Shown here: one piece after another, positions 56,385-64,000 of the stretch
Layout: each line of letters opens with the position of its first letter
Numbering within the stretch: position 1 is the stretch's first letter
Assembly (NCBI RefSeq): GCF_008831285.2
Contig: NC_045149.1
Coordinates: 3,587,500-3,651,499, forward strand
Direction of reading: 5' to 3'
DNA length: 64,000 nt
Source: Nymphaea colorata
Lineage: Eukaryota; Streptophyta; Magnoliopsida; Nymphaeales; Nymphaeaceae
Notes under the pieces: model-generated
What the model saw: the letters and a program-made list of their open reading frames with translations, nothing else
What the model was told of the DNA's origin: nothing
Databases searched by the model: none
Translations under genes and position numbers: made by a program

Positions 56385-56629
56385 TGTAGAAATAGTAAAA
56401 CCGAGGGAACGAGAAATGAACATAGATGTAACGTAGAAAACCCCTCAACTAGAGGGAAAAAACCACGGGTGAGGAGGACTGGTGCCCACTAGCAACCAGA
56501 CACTCTCTCTCATAAACTTTCTTTCATACCAAAAAATTAGGGTTACTAAGTAGAGCCTCAACAGGCCTAAACAGGAGCACACACTGGACCAGGTCCAGAC
56601 CCAAACCCGTACATTAAAACAAGTCAACA
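56385..56629 (-). repeat. 3' LTR of element C
   Basis: 245 bp, TGTAGAAATAG to AAGTCAACA. Preceded on the element strand by the polypurine tract ACTTGGGGGGAG (56630-56641). Hairpin 56432-56467 has inner stem CCCTC/GAGGG and outer stem CGTAG/CCACG with one weakened pair. Confidence 0.93.
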
Positions 56630-57671
56630 CTCCCCCCAAGTTGGGCATACAGATCAAACATGCCCAACTTGGATATATTTCTCTCAAATGAAGTTGAAGA
56701 CAAGGCTTTGGTCAGGACATCAGCTGTTTGGTCTTCAGATCTCATTTAAGGAAGTACAAGTTCTTTAACATCAATTCTCTCTCGAATGAAATGCCGGTCA
56801 ATCTCAACATGCCTTGTTCTGTCATGAAGCACAGGGTTGTTGGCCAAGTTGATTGTTGACTTGTTATCACAATACATCTTCCTTGGTTCTTCAACCTTTA
56901 TACTAATATCAGTCAACAATACTTTTAGCCACAAAAGCTCAGAAACTCCCATAGCAACTGCTCTGTATTTTGCTTCAGCACTAGAACGAGAACAAACGTC
57001 ATGCCTCTTACTCCTCCACACTATGAGATTCCCTCCCAAATAGATACAATAGCCAGAGGTGGACCTCCTAGTATCAATACAGCCTGCCCAGTCTGCATCT
57101 GAATGACCTTCAATCCCAAGAGTGTCTTGCTTAACATACAGGAGACCTTTGCCAGGATTCCTCTTCAAGTAGCACAAGATTCTGTTGATATCCTTCAAGT
57201 AAGCATCCGTGGGAGCATGCATAAACTGACTCATCACATTCACAGTGAAAGTAATATCAGGTCTAGTGAGAGTAAGATAAATCAATTTCCCCACAAGACA
57301 TTGATATCTTCTCTTGGCCTCTTCACAAAGAGACTCCCCATCTCTAAGACTCAACTTATGGCTTTCATCTAGAGGAGTAGAAGCCGGTCTACACCCCAGT
57401 TTCCCGGTCTCCTTTAACAAATCTAGAGTGTACTTCCGCTGATTTAGCACAAGGCTAGTACCAGACCTAGAAATTTCAATGCCAAGGAAATATTTCAACT
57501 TACCAAGGTCCTTGAGATCAAACTCGATCGCCAACAGTTTCTTTAATTTACTCATTTCATCTTCATCATCACTTGTGACAATCATATCATCAACATATAC
57601 CAACAGAATAGTAACCTTTTGCTCATTCCTCTTCACAAAGAGTGTATGATCTCCATTCCCTTGATGATATC
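56630..57671 (-). pseudogene. Element C RT (C-terminal part) and RNase H
   Basis: From QGNGDHTLFVKRNEQ through LLVYVDDMIVTSDDEDE, LDLLKETGKLGCRPAST, HSDADWAGCIDTRRSTSGYC and SSAEAKYRAVAMG. TAA at 56746 replaces the Tyr of LPYMKS. It continues the RT frame that stops at 61091 on the other side of element E. Confidence 0.9.
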
Positions 57672-57956
57672 TGTAGAAACACGAACCACAAAGAGAGAGT
57701 AGAGAACGAACACACAATATACGTGGAAAACCTCAGAAAGAGGTGAAAAACCACGGGGAAGCTCTGACCTAGGGGCTCACCGCAATCCTAGGAGAGAGAA
57801 AATTATATTTCACTTAACTTAACACTTAAACATAAGTGACAATATAAAGAGGGAGAGAGGAGAAGCCGCCTAGGGTACCGAGCCCGCCTCGGTACCCGCG
57901 CACCATAGAACCGGGTCCAGATATGGACCCGGTTCCCACAACAACATATTCTAACA
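57672..57956 (-). repeat. 3' LTR of element E
   Basis: 285 bp. The U3 side carries two strong palindromes: GAACCGGGTCCA with TGGACCCGGTTC (57909-57936, 4-base loop) and GGGTACCGAG with CTCGGTACCC (about 57874-57898). A TATA-like AATATAAAGAG lies at 57842-57852 in + orientation. Nested hairpin at 57722-57755. Confidence 0.94.
57722..57755 (-). other. Nested LTR hairpin, E 3' LTR
   Basis: Outer stem CGTGG (57722-57726) with CCACG (57751-57755); inner stem ACCTC (57730-57734) with GAGGT (57740-57744). The inner stem differs from that of B (CCCTC/GAGGG), yet both sides changed together so pairing is kept. The second E copy is at 60851-60884. Confidence 0.6.
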
Positions 57957-60230
57957 CTCCCCCTCAAGCTTGGCATACATGTCAAACATGCCAAGCTTGC
58001 TAACATTCTTTTCGAATGAAGAAGTACAAAGCCCTTTAGTTAGGACGTCTGCAATTTGATCTTCAGACTTCATATATGGCAGAATCAGCTCCTTTGAATC
58101 AATGCGTTCCCGGATAAAATGACGGTCAATCTCCACATGTTTGGTCCTGTCATGTAACACTGGATTATTGGCAAGATTAATCGCAGACTTGTTGTCACAG
58201 TACATCTTCATTTTATCTCCCAGTTCCACACCGATATCAGTCAAAAGAATCTTCAGCCACAGCATCTCTGTAACCCCCATTGCAACAGCCCTGGACTCAG
58301 CCTCAGCACTAGACCTCGAACATACTTCTTGCCTCTTACTTCTCCAAACAACTAGGTTACCTCCAAGAAAGATACAATACCCTGTAGTGGACCTCCTTGT
58401 GTCAGTGCAACCTGCCCAATCTGCATCTGAGTAGCCCTCAATAGTAAGTTTGTCTTGTCGAGTATACAGCAGTCCTTTTCCTGGGTCATTCTTTAGATAT
58501 CTCAACACTCTTTCTGCACTCTTCCAGTGACAATCCGTGGGAGCATGCATAAATTGACTTAGCACATTTACCGCATACGTGATATCAGGGCGAGTTAGAG
58601 TAAGATAGATAAGCTTACCGACTAGCCTCTGATATCGCCCTTTTCCTTCCTCATCCAGAATAGTGCCCGTCTTGATACTTATCTTAGTCCCCGACTCCAT
58701 AGGAGTAAGATAGGGCCTACAACCAAGTTTACCTGTCTCCTTTAGTAAGTCAAGAGTGTACTTCCTTTGATTCATAACCAGCCCTGTCTCTGATCGAGCA
58801 ATCTCTATCCCCAGAAAGTATCTCAGCTTACCCAGATCCTTGAGGTCGAATTCTTTAGCTAATCTCTCCTTCATCTTTCTGTTTTCTTCTTCATCACTAC
58901 CAGTGACAATCATATCATCAACGTAGAAAAGGAGAAGACTCACCAGACCATCTCTCTGCTTTATGAATAGGGTATGATCTCCATTTCCTTGCTTGTACCC
59001 AGTAGACTTCATAACGATCCTTAGTCTCTCAAACCAAGCTCTAGGCGACTGCTTCAAGCCATACAAAGCTTTCTTGAGGTGACAACATTTTCCCTCTTGA
59101 ACATACCCGGGAGGCATGCTCATATAGACTTCTTCCTCCAGATGGCCGTTCAAGAACACATTTTTAACATCAAGCTGGTCCATGCGCCACTTCCTGTGCA
59201 CAGCAAGAGCAAGAATAACCCTCACGGTCTTCAACTTTGCAACAAGGGCAAAGGTCTCAAGATAGTCGATCCCATACTTCTGGCTGAACCCCTTTGCAAC
59301 CAGACGAGCTTTATATCGATCTACAGTGCCATCAGGTTTGTACTTCACGTTGTAAACCCACTTAGAGCCAACTAAGTGTGTCCCTTTAGGGATATCAACA
59401 ACTTCCCATGTTTTGTTCTTAGCTAACGCACCCATCTCCTCTGTCATAGCATGTAACCACTTGGGATCATCCTTAGCATCATCCACCGACCTGAGAATAA
59501 CAACTTTGGATAAGGTTGTGATAAAACATTTGTAATTTGTACTGAGCTTAGCATAATAAACAAATCTCTGAATAGGGTGAGAAGTACATGACCTGGTGCC
59601 TTTGCGCAAAGCAATGGGGAGCTCTTCATTCGATGGACTTGGGTCATTCGGGGAGAGCACAGGATTGGGATTGGTTCTATCCTCATCACCAACATCTTCC
59701 ACTGTAGCTTTCTCCTTTCTGACATAAACCTGGCCAAACAAGTGATCCCGGGCAACAGTAGGCTGAGCATCCACTGTGACCCCTTCCATATGACTGCCCT
59801 TCTCATTACTAACCGTGACCGTGTCAATCACACTGGGACTAACCTTGTAATCCAAAAACTCCATAAACTGAATCAGCTCATTAGAGGAATACTCTTCCCC
59901 TTTGTTCCCACGACACTCCCCCTGAAGAGGATTCACCGGAAAGTACGACTCATGTTCATGAAATGTGACATCCCTCGAAACATACACTTTGGAAGTAGTG
60001 GGATCGACACATTTATACCCCTTCTGAGTGGACGAGTACCCCAAGAAAATTCCTTTAATAGACTGGGGATCAAGTTTTTTGAGAGTAGGGCTATGATTAT
60101 GCACAAAACAACTGCACCCAAAGACACGAGGAGTAAGAGGCCACGGATTCTGAGTGGGCCACAGGGTAGAATAAGGAGACTGATAATCCACACCTTCACT
60201 TGGCTGTCCTCCAACGCCCACGTCGCTCAT
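57951..60230 (-). CDS. Element E integrase C-terminus, RT and RNase H
   Basis: 759 codons open from the first ATG of the frame (60230) to a TGA just inside the LTR. Residues 1-30 come from a deletion junction. Then follow RVFGCSCFVHNHSPTLKKLD and KGIFLGYSSTQKGYKC (integrase C-terminal region), RT from WLHAMTEEMGALAKNKTWEV through QLDVKNVFLNGHLEEEV to YVDDMIVTGSDEEE, and RNase H YSDADWAGCTDTRRSTTGYC, SSAEAESRA and KHVEIDRHF. The RT and RNase H landmarks are present. The ATG lies in gag-derived sequence read out of frame, so natural translation is uncertain. The C-terminus LEGEC is encoded by the polypurine tract. Confidence 0.85.
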   Translation of the reverse strand: MSDVGVGGQPSEGVDYQSPYSTLWPTQNPWPLTPRVFGCSCFVHNHSPTLKKLDPQSIKGIFLGYSSTQKGYKCVDPTTSKVYVSRDVTFHEHESYFPVNPLQGECRGNKGEEYSSNELIQFMEFLDYKVSPSVIDTVTVSNEKGSHMEGVTVDAQPTVARDHLFGQVYVRKEKATVEDVGDEDRTNPNPVLSPNDPSPSNEELPIALRKGTRSCTSHPIQRFVYYAKLSTNYKCFITTLSKVVILRSVDDAKDDPKWLHAMTEEMGALAKNKTWEVVDIPKGTHLVGSKWVYNVKYKPDGTVDRYKARLVAKGFSQKYGIDYLETFALVAKLKTVRVILALAVHRKWRMDQLDVKNVFLNGHLEEEVYMSMPPGYVQEGKCCHLKKALYGLKQSPRAWFERLRIVMKSTGYKQGNGDHTLFIKQRDGLVSLLLFYVDDMIVTGSDEEENRKMKERLAKEFDLKDLGKLRYFLGIEIARSETGLVMNQRKYTLDLLKETGKLGCRPYLTPMESGTKISIKTGTILDEEGKGRYQRLVGKLIYLTLTRPDITYAVNVLSQFMHAPTDCHWKSAERVLRYLKNDPGKGLLYTRQDKLTIEGYSDADWAGCTDTRRSTTGYCIFLGGNLVVWRSKRQEVCSRSSAEAESRAVAMGVTEMLWLKILLTDIGVELGDKMKMYCDNKSAINLANNPVLHDRTKHVEIDRHFIRERIDSKELILPYMKSEDQIADVLTKGLCTSSFEKNVSKLGMFDMYAKLEGEC

Positions 60231-60442
60231 TGAGGATCAGATTTGATGGGCGCAGGTTTGTCGCCAATGATGTATGAGAGACGCCCACGGCTGGTAATCC
60301 CAATCTCGAGAGCGGCAGACCAAGATAGGTAGTTGTCCTTGGTCAGACGGATGGAGGTGACCTGGATCGACACGTTCTCAGTCTTGGAGGTGCTGCCCGC
60401 GTCAAGAACGGTATCTTTTTGAGTCCCCATCGCTTCTGCCAT
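60227..60442 (-). pseudogene. Element E gag N-terminal stub
   Basis: Starts MAEAMGTQKDTVLDAG, then VTSIRLTKDNYLSWSAALEI and GRLSYIIGDKPAP, matching B gag (TTIQLTKENYSRWSAAI). It ends at TGA 60229-60227. The next frame still reads WALEDSQVKVWI before the deletion junction at about 60190. About 72 codons remain of a gag of about 330. Confidence 0.85.
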
Positions 60443-60787
60443 CACAAACAAGCACACAGCAACAAGAGGCACAGCGGCGGGAATGAGGCAGCGGCGACGG
60501 GAATGAGGCAGCGGCGACGGCGGCGGGAATGAGGCAGCGGCTACGGAAGGCAGGCGACGGCGCAACACAGAGGCCACCCACGGTGGCAGAAACCAAGAAC
60601 GGGCCGAACGGAGGACTGCGGAGGCGCAACAGAGGACGGCGGAACAGAGGACGGCGGCGGAACAAAGGACGGCGGCGGCAGAGCAGGGCGACGTCACAAG
60701 GGCAGCAGCGGCGCCGGAACTTCAACGGCGTCGGGTGACGAAAAAACTTGACGATCCTCGGGAAAGAAACGCTTCTCCAACTTCGCT
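60443..60787 (-). other. GC-rich leader of element E
   Basis: Contains GGCGACGG/GGCAGCGG tandem triplet-like repeats (60476-60545), as in the leader of B. Frames here are compositional. Confidence 0.6.
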
Positions 60788-60800
60788 GGCTCTGATACCA
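60788..60800 (-). other. Primer binding site of element E
   Basis: GGCTCTGATACCA, identical to that of B, next to the LTR. Confidence 0.92.
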
Positions 60801-61085
60801 TGTAGAAACACGAACCACAAAGAGAGAGTAGAGAACGAACACACAATATACGTGGAAAACCTCAGAAAGAGGTGAAAAACCACGGGGAAGCTTTGACCTA
60901 GGGGCTCACCGCAATCCTAGGAGAGAGAAAATTATATTTCACTTAACTTAACACTTAAACATAAGTGACAATATAAAGAGGGAGAGAGGAGAAGCCGCCT
61001 AGGGTACCGAGCCCGCCTCGGTACCCGCGCACCATAGAACCAGGTCCAGATATGGACCCGGTTCCCACAACAACATATTCTAACA
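60801..61085 (-). repeat. 5' LTR of element E
   Basis: 285 bp, about 99 percent identical to 57672-57956. One of the two changes (about 61040) introduces a mismatch into the 12-bp U3 palindrome stem. Confidence 0.94.
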
Positions 61086-61090
61086 ATATC

Positions 61091-63372
61091 CATATTGTCT
61101 CATTACAAGTCTAAGTCGTGTAAACCATGCTCGAAAAGATTGTTTGAACCCATATAGAGTTTTCCTTAGCTTGCAACATTTTCCAGGTTCCTCATATCCT
61201 GGAGGCATACACATATATACTTCCTCTTCAAGGTCTCCATTGAGAAATGCGTTCTTGACATTAAGTTGGTACATCTTCCACTCCTTTATCACAGCTAAGG
61301 ATATAATGACTCTGACAGTCTTCATGTTCGCAATGGGAGCAAAGGTCTCCAAATAGTTGATTCCATATTTCTGACTCAACCCCTTGGCAACAAGTCGAGC
61401 ATTATACCTGTCTATATTGTCATCTGGCTTATACTTAATGGTGTAAACCTACTTAGATCCTACCAGATGAACGGCTTCAGGAACCTTTACCACCTCCCAT
61501 GTCTTGTTTCTATTCAAGGCTTCCATCTCTTCTTGCATTGCATAAGTCTACTTGGGATCACTCTGAGCCTCAGCAACATTCCTAAGAATCACATCCAAAG
61601 AAAAAGAAGATACAAAACATTTGTAGTTTTTGCTCAGTCTAGAATATGAAACAAAGTTACCAATAGGATGTTGAGTACATGACCTGACACCCTTTCGCAG
61701 GGCGATGAGAAGCTCTTCACTTGCAGCAACAGTCTGAATGTCTTCTTCAACTTGTTTCTCTCGAGCATGACTTGGATCATCCAGGGAGGGACTAACTGGA
61801 TTGGGAGTAGAATTCTCACTACCTGTCACCTCATCTATACAGACTCTTTGCCTAGAGTAAACTTGCCCAAAAAGGTGACTACGTTATTCCTCAGTCCCAG
61901 TAGAACCCCTTTCATCAACTGCTTGACTCTCCTCCCGCCTATAGTCCAGGAAATCTGTGAACTGAATAACTTGACTTGGAGAATACTCTTCCCTTGACAT
62001 AGACTTCTCCCCCTGAAGAGAATTCTCACCAAAATAGAAAGCATGTTCAAGGAAAGTGACATCTTTGGTAACATAGGCACAACCAGTGGAAGACACTTGT
62101 ACCCTTTTTGAGTGGGAGAATAACCTAGAAATACGCCCTTAATAGACCTTAGATCAAGCTTTTTAATATGAGGACTATGATTGTGAATAAAGCAGACACA
62201 ACCAAAAACTCTGGGTGGAAGAGAGAAAGGTTCACGACTCCCCGGTAACATAGAATGAGGCGTCTGCCCATTCAACACATGACTAGGCATATGGTTGATA
62301 AGATACGCATTGGTCAACACAGCATCCCCCAATACTTTTTTGGAACATGACGTTGAAAAAGAAGAGTCCGAGTCATATTCAATAACTGGCGATTCTTTCG
62401 TTCAGCAACTCCATTTTGAGGAATATAATTACATGAAATCTCATGAACAATTCCCTTTTTTCGAAAGAAGCTATCAACAGACTGGCACGTATATTCACGA
62501 GCATTGTCAGAGCGAAAGGTCTTAACAGATGCTCCATATTGAGTTTCCACATAAGTAATGAAAGTTTCTTTGACAGTAGGAACTTCACTACGGTCTTTCA
62601 GCAAGTAAACAACGGTGTTCCGAGAACAATCATCTATAAAGGTGATAAAATACTGAAAACCATGACAAGAAGGAATTCCCGAAGGCCCCCACACATCAGA
62701 ATGGATCATGGCAAACACATCGTTAGAACGATGGATAGACACAGGCTATGAAGCCCAAACATGTTTGGCCAGGTGACAGACATCACAAGACACCATAGTC
62801 ATACTCATATCTAACCTGGAACACAGATCAGGAAATAACTGTCTTAGAATTCCAAAAGGAAGGTGTCCAAGGCGCTCATGCCAACGCATAATCGATTGAA
62901 GGGAGTCCTCTCTACTCTTCGTTGTTTTGCTGGCGGCTGTCATGAGGGTAGTAGCGGCACACATAAGTAAATGATATAGCCCTTCAGAAAACAAACCAAT
63001 CCCAATCCTCTTCTCTGTCACCAAGTCCTGCAGAACACAGTGGTCAGCAGAAAAAATAAGTTCACAATTCAACTCTTTTGTAATCTTGCTAACCGACAAG
63101 AGGTTGAAGGGAAGATGAGGAACATGTAGAGCATTGTGGACTAAGAACTTATTTAAAAGTGAGAGACTCCCTTTTCCAGCCACAGAAATAGAGGAACCAT
63201 CGGCAAGAGACACTCGTTCCTTTTCCGACGAAAACTTATACTCATGAAAAACCTTAAGATCACCAGTCATGTGGTGGGTAGCACCACTGTCAATAATCCA
63301 CTCCCCCATATGAGAATCCGCCGCCACGTCGGGTTCACCAAAGCAAAAAAGGCCTAACAAAGAAACAGACAC
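61091..63372 (-). pseudogene. Element C protease, integrase and RT (N-terminal part)
   Basis: Begins MSVSLLGLFCFGEPD in leader-derived sequence and joins directly to GEWIIDSGATHHMTGD (protease). Then come HERLGHLPFGILRQL, CDVCHLAKH, a stop in ASYP (62743-62745), HSDVWGPSG, FRSDNAREY, a frameshift near 62332, a small deletion near 62095, a stop near 61887, SLDDPSHAREKQ, two Trp-to-TAG stops (about 61553 and 61451) and RT up to VMRQYGY at the E insertion. Gag and its zinc knuckle are absent. Confidence 0.9.
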
Positions 63373-63862
63373 AAAGAAGGAACAGCAAACGACAACTGGG
63401 AACAGCAGACGGGACGATATTGGGTGGTGACGCAGGGAGCAGACAGATCAGTGCGACGGATCTCCACGGGCTTCACGGGCAGGAAGAGAACAACAGCAAC
63501 CGGCACACACCAGACGACCACAAACAGCAACGGAGCACAAAATGGTGGGCGACGGTGAGCGCTGAGCGATGGACGATGCTAGGCGCTGACAGATGCTGAG
63601 CGGTGGGGACTTAGGGCGACGGCAAAGAAGGCGGAGCTGGGCTACACTGGCGATGGAGCACGACGGGCGTGAGCTGGGCAACGATGTTGGGCTGCAGCCA
63701 GAAACCAGCAGCAAGAGTAGCCGGAATCGACAGCAACAATGGAAGCAGCGGCGACAACGGCGGCGACAGCAACAGTGGCGGCGGCGGAACAAGAGCAGCG
63801 AGCGATGGAAGGGTCAGGGGCCGAAACTTCACGGTCGGCAAAAAATTTCACAAACTAGTCAC
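63373..63862 (-). other. GC-rich leader of element C
   Basis: About 0.5 kb between primer site and protease, with GGCGACGGCGGCAGC-like triplet-rich DNA at 63740-63800. Frames on both strands are compositional. Confidence 0.6.
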
Positions 63863-63875
63863 GGCTCTGATACCA
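63863..63875 (-). other. Primer binding site of element C
   Basis: GGCTCTGATACCA directly before TGTAGAAACAG of the 5' LTR. Confidence 0.92.
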
Positions 63876-64000
63876 TGTAGAAACAGTAAAAGCGACGGAA
63901 CGAGAAACGAACACAGATGTAACGTGAAAAACCCCTCAACTAGAAGGAAAAAACCACAGGTGAGGAGGACTGGTGCCCACTAGCAACTAGACACTCTCTC
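63876..64000 (-). repeat. 5' LTR of element C (partial, cut by window end)
   Basis: The first 125 bp in + orientation match 56385-56509 with several substitutions (for example AACGTGAAAAA versus AACGTAGAAAA), so C is clearly older than B and E. Confidence 0.92.

Larger units (their letters stand above)
57672..61085 (-). mobile_element. Young internally deleted Copia element E nested in C
   Basis: 3414 bp on the minus strand, with 285-bp LTRs at 57672-57956 and 60801-61085. I found two differences between them (about 57757 versus 60886, C/T; and about 57911 versus 61040, G/A). A perfect target duplication ATATC lies at 57667-57671 and 61086-61090. It has a primer site and polypurine tract. 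Most of gag, all of protease and the integrase core are deleted, but RT-RNase H is a long open frame. It inserted in the RT of C between VMRQYGY and HQGNGDHTL. Confidence 0.97.
56385..64000 (-). mobile_element. Copia element C, gag-less, interrupted by E, runs off the window
   Basis: Minus strand. The 3' LTR is 56385-56629 and the 5' LTR begins at 63876 and is cut by the window end. The internal order is leader, protease, integrase, RT, (element E), RT, RNase H. Gag including its zinc knuckle is missing. The coding part has several stops and frameshifts, so C is older than E. The left flank is CTGTC; the matching right target site is outside the window. Confidence 0.93.

Overview
This window is nuclear DNA of a flowering plant. 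The reasons are split genes with GT-AG introns, a MLO-family membrane protein gene, a plastid-type LON-domain gene, a plant MADS-box remnant, and many Ty1/Copia retrotransposons primed by the plant initiator-Met tRNA site (TGGTATCAGAGC). The species cannot be fixed from the sequence. About half of the window is recognisable transposon sequence. Two host genes look functional: the 5' part of a MLO gene and a complete intronless LON-domain gene.

Left part (1-15.1 kb). An old Copia element (A, + strand, 882-11894) carries many stop codons and frameshifts. Its gag is split by a young, minus-strand Copia element (B, 2257-7554) with two identical 240-bp LTRs and a perfect GTGTG target duplication. 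Right of A lie a probable Gypsy-type LTR remnant (11.9-13.8 kb) and a decayed Copia RT/RNase H fragment (14.1-15.1 kb).

MLO gene (15.5-28.6 kb, minus strand). Six exons encode about the first 235 residues. One intron uses a GC donor. Intron 4 (9.3 kb) holds a minus-strand Copia element, D. Exons 7 onward are not visible, so either intron 6 runs through the whole A/B block and beyond the window, or the gene is truncated.

Middle (28.6-44.7 kb). This is mostly AT-rich intergenic DNA. It contains a MADS-box pseudogene (30.3-30.4 kb), a PIF/Harbinger transposase remnant (35.8-36.2 kb) followed by a 289-bp tandem duplication, several minisatellites and microsatellites, and a GC-richer possible first exon at 37.6-37.9 kb.

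LON gene block (44.7-46.8 kb). The 312-codon gene is followed by a 431-bp tandem duplication of its 3' flank.

Right part (46.8-64 kb). It holds Gypsy debris (a gag-like leader next to an ATG18-like host fragment, then a pol fragment), two MITEs, a solo LTR (F) with a perfect ATAAA duplication, and a minus-strand Copia element (C, 56385 to beyond the window end) that lacks gag. C is itself interrupted in RT by a young, internally deleted element (E, 57672-61085, ATATC duplication). B, C, E and F belong to one LTR family. Their LTRs share a nested hairpin with covarying stems, the most unusual structural signal I found. I did not find a new multi-gene system.
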